Source: CALFER01 sp964472395 (GTDB lineage: Bacteria > CSSED10-310 > CALFER01). From it: DNA of 41,377 nucleotides. The stretch is from contig CAYYMM010000023.1 in the NCBI GenBank assembly GCA_964472395.1, forward strand, positions 1-41,377, written 5' to 3'. Under the pieces are notes generated by a model. The model did no database searches. It saw nothing but the letters and a program-made list of their open reading frames with translations, and was not told the origin of the DNA. Below, one piece after another: positions 1 through 6,099 of the stretch (position 1 is the first letter of the stretch; each line of letters starts with the position of its first letter). The translations under genes were made by a program, and so were the position numbers.

Positions 1-31
1 GTGCGTCGCGCGGCACGAGCGCACTTGGGTC

Positions 32-60
32 TTGACTTTCGCCTTAGTTTCGCCTTATAT
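32..60 (+). promoter_or_regulatory. lexA-dinB promoter (sigma70-like)
   Basis: A -35 element TTGACT (32-37) and a -10 element TTATAT (55-60) are separated by exactly 17 bp and lie 30 bp upstream of the lexA start codon. The -35 matches the consensus at 5 of 6 positions. The spacer and -10 are overlaid by repeated TTCGCCT half-sites, the arrangement expected for an autoregulated repressor gene. Confidence 0.75.
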
Positions 61-74
61 TTGAGATAGGCGAA
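37..74 (+). promoter_or_regulatory. Putative LexA operator: three TTCGCCT half-sites
   Basis: TTTCGCCTTA occurs twice as a direct repeat (37-46 and 48-57), 11 bp apart, about one helical turn. The second copy also forms an inverted repeat with AGGCGAA at 68-74: 7-bp perfect arms around a 12-bp spacer. The sites cover the spacer and -10 of the lexA promoter, so binding would block RNA polymerase. The motif resembles neither the E. coli box (CTGT-N8-ACAG) nor the Bacillus box (GAAC-N4-GTTC). That LexA is the binder is inferred from position and autoregulation. Confidence 0.6.
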
Positions 75-89
75 CAAAAGGAGAAAGCC

Positions 90-695
90 ATGAACCTCAC
101 CCCGCGCCAGAAACAGATTCTCGAGTATATTCAGCAGTACATCGGGCATAAGGGCGTCGCGCCCACGGTGAACGAGATCCGCGATCATTTTCATCTCGGA
201 TCGCTGGCCACCGTTCACAAGCATCTCCAGGCACTCGAACACCGAGGCGCTTTGAAGCGGGATCCCCGCCGGGCACGGGCGATGGACATCGTTCCCGTGT
301 CGGCGTTTCCCGGTGTCGACATCCCGATGCTCGGGTTGATCGCCGCCGGCCAGCCTATCACAGCGCTCGAAAACCCCGACACGTTGTCGATCCCCGAGGA
401 CATGTTGGGGCGTCGTGAAACGTATGCGTTGAAGGTAACGGGTAATTCGATGATCGGGGATGGCATTCATGATGGTGATTTCCTGATTGTCGAGTCGCGG
501 CAGACCGCTGAGGATGGTGAGATTGTCGTTGCGCTGATCGGAGGCACCGATGCAACGGTCAAGCGGTTTTTCCGTGAGGGTCGACGGATCCGGTTGCAGC
601 CGTCGAACGATGCGATGGAACCCATTTATGTGTCCGATACGGAAGTGATGATCCGCGGTGTCGTCATCGGGCTGATCCGGAAGTATCAGAGGTAG
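90..695 (+). CDS. lexA: LexA repressor, SOS master regulator
   Basis: This 201-residue protein is the transcriptional repressor and self-cleaving protease of the SOS response. The N-terminal winged helix-turn-helix spans about residues 1-70 (starting MNLTPRQKQILEYI, with GSLATVHKHLQALE as the recognition region). The C-terminal S24 peptidase domain has the Ala86-Gly87 cleavage site (IAAGQP), nucleophile Ser120 (GNSM) and general base Lys158, at the spacing expected from E. coli LexA (Ala84-Gly85, Ser119, Lys156). Length is normal for the family. An AAAAGGAG ribosome site at 76-83 lies 6 bp before the ATG. The gene is followed after 9 bp by dinB, so the two are almost certainly co-transcribed and LexA-controlled through the half-sites upstream. 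Confidence 0.97.
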   Translation: MNLTPRQKQILEYIQQYIGHKGVAPTVNEIRDHFHLGSLATVHKHLQALEHRGALKRDPRRARAMDIVPVSAFPGVDIPMLGLIAAGQPITALENPDTLSIPEDMLGRRETYALKVTGNSMIGDGIHDGDFLIVESRQTAEDGEIVVALIGGTDATVKRFFREGRRIRLQPSNDAMEPIYVSDTEVMIRGVVIGLIRKYQR

Positions 696-704
696 GAGGC
701 GGAC

Positions 705-1931
705 ATGGTGGAGCAGGAAATTGGGATTCGGCCGGCCGACGAGGTGCTCTCGGTCGACTGGTTCGATCTGAATCGTCGGGTTTTGCATGTGGACATGGAT
801 GCGTTTTATGTTGAGGTGGAGTTGCTCAAGCATCCCGAGTTGCGCGGGCGGCCCGTGATTGTCGGGGGAAAATCACCACGCGGTGTTGTCTCGACCTGTT
901 CGTATGAGGCGCGCGCGTTTGGTGTGCATTCTGCGATGCCATCGGTGCAGGCGCAGCGTCTGTGTCCTCATGCGATCTGGCTCGGGGGTGATTTCCCTGC
1001 ATATGCCTATTATTCGGATCGCGTTTTCGATATCATGAAGCGGTACTCTCCCGAGGTGGTACGCTTATCGATCGACGAGGGCCGTGTGGATTTGACCGGC
1101 AGTGAGCGTCTCTTCGGGCCGGCACCGGACATTGCCCATCGGATTCTGACAGAAATCCGTGAAGAACTCGGGTTGCCGGCTTCGGCAGGGCTGGCGAATT
1201 CCGGTACGGCAGCCAAGATCGCAGCGGAGTTAGCTAAACCCCGAGGACTTGCGGTGGTGTTGCCGGGATACGAACCGGATTTTCTAGCGCCGCTTAAAAT
1301 TGAACGTATTCCAGGTGTCGGCAAGCGGAGTCTTCCGCGGTTTCACCAATTCGGCATCCGGACGATCGGAGATCTGGCGACGCGAACGCCGATGGAGTTG
1401 ATGCGGGTATTCGGCAAGTGGGCGGGACATCTGCATTCGATTGCGACCGGGAAACCCTCGCGGGTATTCCACCACCAACCCGTTGCGCCGAGTCGCAGTC
1501 ATGAAACGACGTTTGCGAGGGATGTCATCGAACCGGGACAATTGACCAACGAAATGCGGCATCTCGTCGAAAAACTCGGCTTCAAACTCCGTCAGGAAGG
1601 CCTCCGCGCGCGAACGATCACAGTCAAGATCCGCGATGGCAGGTTCAATACGATCACCCGGTCGCATTCTTTTTCCGAGCCTGTCGATTCGGATCGGTTG
1701 ATTTTTCCTGTTGCGTGCCGGCTGCTTCTTGATAATCTGCCGTCGAGGATGGGTGTCCGTTTGATCGGTATCGCGGTCCACAACCTGAGTCGCACGCAGA
1801 TCCAACTCGACCTGTTCCGCCAGGAATCGGCTCGGACGGACACCTTCTATCGCACGGTCGACGCCATCAAGGAGAAATTCGGCCGTAAGTCGCTCGGGTT
1901 CGGTCTCCGAGCGATCAAGAAGGGCAACTGA
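705..1931 (+). CDS. dinB: DNA polymerase IV (Y-family translesion polymerase)
   Basis: This 408-residue DinB/Pol IV copies past damaged template bases at low fidelity during the SOS response. The catalytic carboxylates are present: Asp30 and Asp32 in VDMDAFY, Asp124 and Glu125 in SIDE, with Tyr35 at the steric-gate position. The IERIPGVGKRS segment (about 199-209) is the helix-hairpin-helix of the thumb. QLDLF (377-381) is a sliding-clamp-binding motif, here about 27 residues before the C-terminus. About 25 extra residues precede the palm start. After SIDE the chain reads GRVDLTG instead of the usual AYLDLT, an unusual change next to the active site. The AGGAGG ribosome site overlaps the lexA stop codon, and the start is 5 bp downstream of it, indicating tight coupling to lexA. 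Confidence 0.95.
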   Translation: MVEQEIGIRPADEVLSVDWFDLNRRVLHVDMDAFYVEVELLKHPELRGRPVIVGGKSPRGVVSTCSYEARAFGVHSAMPSVQAQRLCPHAIWLGGDFPAYAYYSDRVFDIMKRYSPEVVRLSIDEGRVDLTGSERLFGPAPDIAHRILTEIREELGLPASAGLANSGTAAKIAAELAKPRGLAVVLPGYEPDFLAPLKIERIPGVGKRSLPRFHQFGIRTIGDLATRTPMELMRVFGKWAGHLHSIATGKPSRVFHHQPVAPSRSHETTFARDVIEPGQLTNEMRHLVEKLGFKLRQEGLRARTITVKIRDGRFNTITRSHSFSEPVDSDRLIFPVACRLLLDNLPSRMGVRLIGIAVHNLSRTQIQLDLFRQESARTDTFYRTVDAIKEKFGRKSLGFGLRAIKKGN

Positions 1932-1956
1932 CCGGCGGGGACAGCGGATCGGGCAT

Positions 1957-3240
1957 GTGAAAATCCATTTCATCTGGGCAGCCTGGGAAAAACTGTACCG
2001 GTTGAATTACAATATTCCACCGATGGGGATTCTCCGGGTTGCCGGCATGACCCCTCCGGATATCGACGCCGTTTTCACCGACGAAATGGTCGCACCGGTC
2101 GACCGGAATTCAGATGCCGACATTATCGCCATTTCGTTTCTGACCCCCGCCGCACCGCATGCGTATCAACTGGCCGATCATTTTCGCGCCAACGGCAAGT
2201 ATGTCGTCCTGGGCGGAACGCACACGACATTGATGCCCGAGGAAGCCGGGAAACATGCCGATACGGTCGTCATCGGTGAGGCCGAGGGGATCTGGGAGGA
2301 TTTCATTTCCGATTTTCGTTCGGGTCGACCACACCCTTCCTACCGGGCACCGCATCTCCCGGATCTCGGAAATCTGGCGAGCGTGCGTCGATCACTCCTC
2401 CCCAAACGGGTGTATCCTTACAGCAACCCGGTTCTATATGGAATCGAGTCCATGGAACTGAGCCGTGGGTGTACATCGAACTGCGCATACTGCCTCGTGC
2501 CGTCTACCCAGGGCCCCGTGTTCAGAAACCGCCCGATGGAGGATGTATGCCGTGAGTTTGATGCGGTTTCTCGGACAGATGGCATCCTGTTCTTCACCGA
2601 TAACAATCTGCTGGGTAACTGGTCGTTCACTCGTCCCGCCCTGGAAGCGCTCGTGCCGCACCGTAAAGACTGGATCGGATTGATGGCGCCTGAAGATGCT
2701 GCACGAGATCCTGTCCGGCTCGAACTGCTCCTTGAAAGCGGATTGTGCGGTATTTATGGAACGGTGTTTGCCATTACCGGAAATGAGCCTCCGAGTGTCC
2801 TCGAAAACCGCAAGCGAAATCTCAGACGGCTGATCGAAGCGGGGGTCGTAGTGATTGCCACGTTTGCGCTGGGGTGGGATGATCATGACCAGACTGTCTT
2901 CGAGCGCACCGTTGCGTTCTGTCTGGAAGCCGGGTTGACGGTTCCCGAGTTCATCATCAACACCCCGTTTCCCGGCTCGCGGTTGTTCCGGCAATACCGG
3001 GAGCAGAACCGTTTGATCTCGACGGACTGGAGTCTCTACAACGGAAATCATGCGGTCTTCCACCCCGCACGCATGTCCGCCGGAAGTCTCGAAGAGGGCT
3101 ATCACGCGTGCTACGATCAGTTCTATCGCTCGGTCGATCGGGACAAGGCGCTGTTCGACGGATTCCGTGACCGGGTTCTCAATGCCATGATTCGCGCCCG
3201 TCGTAAACAAAAAGAGACATCCAGACCCCCCGGACACTGA
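1957..3240 (+). CDS. Cobalamin-binding-type radical SAM protein
   Basis: A 427-residue protein with the two-domain layout of class B radical SAM enzymes. The N-terminal B12-binding-like Rossmann region (about 1-140) contains VVLGGTHTTLMPEEA and DTVVIGEAEG, typical of the BchE-like superfamily. The radical SAM barrel carries the [4Fe-4S] motif CTSNCAYC (Cys172, Cys176, Cys179). Such enzymes use the 5'-deoxyadenosyl radical, often with methylcobalamin, for methylations or rearrangements in cofactor, lipid or natural-product synthesis. The substrate cannot be told from sequence, and no biosynthetic partner gene is adjacent. The start is GTG without a clear ribosome site, 25 bp after dinB. The stop codon lies inside the first copy of a hairpin repeat array, so the last codons come from repeat sequence. 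Confidence 0.85.
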   Translation: MKIHFIWAAWEKLYRLNYNIPPMGILRVAGMTPPDIDAVFTDEMVAPVDRNSDADIIAISFLTPAAPHAYQLADHFRANGKYVVLGGTHTTLMPEEAGKHADTVVIGEAEGIWEDFISDFRSGRPHPSYRAPHLPDLGNLASVRRSLLPKRVYPYSNPVLYGIESMELSRGCTSNCAYCLVPSTQGPVFRNRPMEDVCREFDAVSRTDGILFFTDNNLLGNWSFTRPALEALVPHRKDWIGLMAPEDAARDPVRLELLLESGLCGIYGTVFAITGNEPPSVLENRKRNLRRLIEAGVVVIATFALGWDDHDQTVFERTVAFCLEAGLTVPEFIINTPFPGSRLFRQYREQNRLISTDWSLYNGNHAVFHPARMSAGSLEEGYHACYDQFYRSVDRDKALFDGFRDRVLNAMIRARRKQKETSRPPGH

Positions 3241-3350
3241 GTCCGACGAAGTGTCCTTAGATGGTGCGGAGCATCCCCGGACACTGAGCCTGTCGAAGTG
3301 TCCGCAGATGGTGCGAAGCATCCCCGGACACTGAGCCTGTCGAAGTGTCC
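3228..3350 (+). repeat. 47-bp tandem repeat carrying TGAGCCTGTCGAA hairpins
   Basis: Copies begin at 3228, 3275 and 3322 (two full units and a 29-bp partial). Each contains a hairpin with GGACACT/AGTGTCC arms at 3232-3256, 3279-3303 and 3326-3350, around the core TGAGCCTGTCGAA; the first copy has core substitutions (TGAGTCCGACGAA). The first copy overlaps the end of the radical SAM gene, whose TGA is at 3238-3240. The core belongs to a small dispersed palindromic repeat type seen in many bacterial genomes. It may affect transcript ends, but no U-tract follows. Confidence 0.8.
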
Positions 3351-3395
3351 AGGAGAAGGAACGTCTTGGGACCCGATACGAGTACCTGCCAACAG

Positions 3396-3418
3396 CTCCC
3401 TTCGACAAGCTCAGGGAG
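3396..3418 (+). repeat. Single hairpin repeat, core in reverse orientation
   Basis: CTCCCT (3396-3401) pairs with AGGGAG (3413-3418). The core TTCGACAAGCTCA is the reverse complement of the TGAGCYTGTCGAA core in the array just upstream. The arms differ from the upstream GGACACT arms but remain complementary, so the element keeps its fold while its arm sequence varies. Confidence 0.7.
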
Positions 3419-3495
3419 TGGGATGCACGATTTGGCGCATTGAAATTCCCCTTATAGATGGTTTCTGAAGATCTCGATCAAGAGGGAGAATCTGT

Positions 3496-5112
3496 ATGCG
3501 CTGGCGCGCGGTTGCCGCAATCATCGGTCTGGCGCTGATCGCCTTCGCCGGGTTCATCGGTTCGACCGTCCTGTACTGGGGTCAGTTCTGCGACGAAGGC
3601 GATAATCTTGTTCTGGGCAAATGGATCAATCACGGCTTGATCCCCTACAGAGACCTGTTTTCGCATCATTTTCCGTTTTCGTACTGGTTCCTGGCCGTTG
3701 CGTTTCGATGCTTCGGAGAAACGATGTGTGTGGCCCGGATGTCGGTACTGCTCTTCGAAACACTAGCGGTTCTGATCGTCGCCGTTCTGACCCACCGGTT
3801 TCTCGCAGCCGGCCTCTTCTATTTCACCTGGTCGCTCATGTCGCCATACTACTTCGGCAACATGGCGATCTATCAGCGATTCGCGGCCATTGGCGTTTTC
3901 GTCATGTTCACCGTCTTACTCAGAGTATTCGACACCGGTGTCCGCATGTCCCGGACGGCCGCTGTCATTGTGGGGATTTTCGGCGGGCTTGCACTTCTGA
4001 GCTATTCTGAGACTGCCTGGTGCGTCGTGTTTTCTTTCCTGATGATGCTGTCTCAGCGGTCGGCCCGGCGCGCCGCATGGATATCGATCGCAACAGCTGC
4101 TGTCTGCCTGATCGGAGCGCTCCTGGTTCTGATCGCAACTGACTCCCTTTCGGCGTTTTACGATCAGGCGATCCTGTTCAATCTCGACGTGTACAGCAAA
4201 TACACATCCTGTCAGATTTCGCTCTTAAAAAACATCATCCCGGCGATCCTGAAGCTGTTGCACCTGTTCGATCCGCAATGGTTCAACGGATCGCTTGAAA
4301 TCTCATTTTCGAAAAACCGTGGTCTGGATGCTGGTTTGCTGACCGGTTGGGCATATCGATTCTTCCTCCTGCTCTTGTGTTTCGCCCTCTTGCTGCGGAA
4401 ACGATATCGAGCTTCGGTTTACGCTTATGGGTCCGCCGCGATTCTGACCAGCCTCCATGGAATGCATTTCAGAGCGCTGCCGTTTTTGTTCATTGCTGTG
4501 TATGCCGTGTCCGTTCTGGCAACGGATTTCCCGAAGACCGGTTCGCATCAGGCAGGAGGGAAGGTGTCAGTCGGTCTGTCCCGTATCGCTTCAGTCCTGG
4601 CGATTCTGATGGCGCTGACATGGCAGTTCCGGTTTTCGAGCGCGACGTACTCGGACGCCAATCGACTGACGTATGAAGCGACATTCGGGCACATGGCGAG
4701 ACAGGCTGAGAAGATACACGATTTGACGCAGGGAGACGATTCGATCAAGGTGGCGTTTTACCCCGGAAACATCGACCTGTATTTCTGGGTACAGAATCGG
4801 CCGCTCTGCCGTTACATCTATCTGTGGCCCTGGGTTGCCGAGATCGGGATGGATGAGGTCATCGACGCGCTTAAACACGAAAAAGCGCTGTTGATACTGA
4901 CGACTCGCGGAGACGTATGGAACAGACCGCACAGGGAATTCCTGAGTCAACTGATTCACTACACCCAAACATCGTGCCACGCATTGGGGAATGAGACGTA
5001 CCTGTCCCATTCGGTGCAGATACGTCAGATTCTACAACCTCTCAAACCGAAACTCCTGCCCCGCCTGATCGAGCGTCACTCCGGTGATCTGCCCCGATTC
5101 GCTTCGAATTAG
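3496..5112 (+). CDS. Multi-pass GT-C-like membrane protein (putative glycosyltransferase)
   Basis: This 538-residue integral membrane protein has about ten hydrophobic segments through residue 380 and a soluble C-terminal part. The first helix (about 5-28) is followed by a loop with CDEGDNLVLGKWINHGLIPY and then RDLFSHHFPF. The acidic DE in the first extracytoplasmic loop is the hallmark of GT-C glycosyltransferases of the ArnT/PMT type, which move sugars from polyprenyl-phosphate donors to lipids or proteins. Donor and acceptor are unknown. The ATG at 3496 follows a GAGGGAGA ribosome site. The 3' end overlaps the convergent SagB-like gene by 81 bp, so the last 27 codons are antisense to its end. 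Family assignment is moderate; the membrane topology is clear. Confidence 0.7.
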   Translation: MRWRAVAAIIGLALIAFAGFIGSTVLYWGQFCDEGDNLVLGKWINHGLIPYRDLFSHHFPFSYWFLAVAFRCFGETMCVARMSVLLFETLAVLIVAVLTHRFLAAGLFYFTWSLMSPYYFGNMAIYQRFAAIGVFVMFTVLLRVFDTGVRMSRTAAVIVGIFGGLALLSYSETAWCVVFSFLMMLSQRSARRAAWISIATAAVCLIGALLVLIATDSLSAFYDQAILFNLDVYSKYTSCQISLLKNIIPAILKLLHLFDPQWFNGSLEISFSKNRGLDAGLLTGWAYRFFLLLLCFALLLRKRYRASVYAYGSAAILTSLHGMHFRALPFLFIAVYAVSVLATDFPKTGSHQAGGKVSVGLSRIASVLAILMALTWQFRFSSATYSDANRLTYEATFGHMARQAEKIHDLTQGDDSIKVAFYPGNIDLYFWVQNRPLCRYIYLWPWVAEIGMDEVIDALKHEKALLILTTRGDVWNRPHREFLSQLIHYTQTSCHALGNETYLSHSVQIRQILQPLKPKLLPRLIERHSGDLPRFASN

Positions 5113-6099
5113 TCGGAATTCGAGTTCGACGGACGGCTCGACCAGTTTCGATTCCGAAACCGCGATCAGTTTGAATCGTGCCGCATTCGGCGTGATGACA
5201 TACAGGTCGTTCTGTTCCATGAAGAACGTCAGTGTGAGCTGTTCTTCATCCGATCGATAGGTTCCGGCAATCTCCCGGTACTGCTCGACCGGCAGATCGA
5301 TCGGTGTGTACTTCGAGATTTTTCCGACGGGAGCGACATAAATGGTGAACTCGTCTTCGCCGTCCACTCCCACGATTGCGTCCATCAACTCCTGAAAATA
5401 CGCGCCGATCGCGCACGTTCCGCAGGCGATCGACTCGGCCGCGAGATACAGATTCTGGCAGAGGTGGCCCGAGTCCTGCGCGATTGTTTTGCTCGTGAAG
5501 GATCGCCTCAGGTATCGCCATTCCATTCGGTATGGGATCGCCGTCCAGATGAAGACGACCGCCGCTGTCCCGGCAAACGGCTGGCCACAGCATGCCTCGA
5601 CGATCGGGTCAGGAAACGCATAGTTCGCGTTGACGCAAACCAGTTCATGATCGAGGGGCTGGTAGCGGTAGATGCCCGGATCGATTCCGGTCACATTGTG
5701 AATCGCCAGATACGTTTCGAACGGGTGACGTGCCCCTCCCGACGGGACGGTGCGAAAGGATGCGAACGGATGCCCGGCCTTGTTCCGGACAACACGATCG
5801 ACGCCTTGTGTCGCCAGCAGTAGGAACGACAGTTCATTCAGCGTGAGGGGTTGATCGGAGTACTTCCGCCGGCTTCGCCGTTGAAACAGGATCTGTGTGA
5901 GGGGTTGGCGACCCATGTCGAGTTCCGGCAGGGGGGTGAGCCGGACGATGCGGGCCCCCTCCGGAGCCGGTTTCTGCATTTCCGGTGCCGGTTTACCGGC
6001 CTGTTGATCGCTTTGCGGCTGGTCGCCGTCTTCCTTTTCCTCTGCCATCGACACGGGATATCCGTGGATGAGCATGCGGGCGTCGATACCTTGATTCAT
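5032..6099 (-). CDS. SagB-type nitroreductase with C-terminal DUF3471-like domain
   Basis: A 355-residue protein. Residues 1-50 are a polar, Gln/Pro-rich lead. Residues 60-270 are an FMN-dependent nitroreductase fold of the SagB type, with FMN-contact motifs RRSRRKYSD (74-82), PSGGARHPFE (119-128) and GHLCQNLYLAAESIACGTCA (211-230). SagB-type enzymes oxidise azolines to azoles in thiazole/oxazole-modified peptides, but many homologues are stand-alone with unknown substrates. No YcaO or precursor peptide is seen here. Residues 273-355 (AGTYRS, DLYVIT, ITGVTLDQAGQEFRFERL) resemble the small beta domain DUF3471, normally attached to class C beta-lactamase-like proteins. The start overlaps the kinase stop as ATGA and has an AAAAGGAG ribosome site, so translation is coupled. 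Confidence 0.8.
   Translation of the reverse strand: MNQGIDARMLIHGYPVSMAEEKEDGDQPQSDQQAGKPAPEMQKPAPEGARIVRLTPLPELDMGRQPLTQILFQRRSRRKYSDQPLTLNELSFLLLATQGVDRVVRNKAGHPFASFRTVPSGGARHPFETYLAIHNVTGIDPGIYRYQPLDHELVCVNANYAFPDPIVEACCGQPFAGTAAVVFIWTAIPYRMEWRYLRRSFTSKTIAQDSGHLCQNLYLAAESIACGTCAIGAYFQELMDAIVGVDGEDEFTIYVAPVGKISKYTPIDLPVEQYREIAGTYRSDEEQLTLTFFMEQNDLYVITPNAARFKLIAVSESKLVEPSVELEFRLIRSESGQITGVTLDQAGQEFRFERL

Noticed and set aside
705..1931. Possibility that DinB is inactive because of the SIDEGR change
   Set aside because: All four catalytic carboxylates, the thumb motif and the clamp-binding motif are intact, so it is reported as a variant rather than a pseudogene.
2434..3408. Long minus-strand reading frame (324 codons) opposite the radical SAM gene
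   Set aside because: It lies antisense to a gene with a clear CxxxCxxC cluster, runs through the hairpin repeats and shows no domain pattern or ribosome site.
5032..6099. A thiazole/oxazole-modified peptide biosynthesis cluster
   Set aside because: Only the SagB-like enzyme is present; no YcaO, ocin-ThiF-like protein, transporter or precursor peptide is visible nearby.
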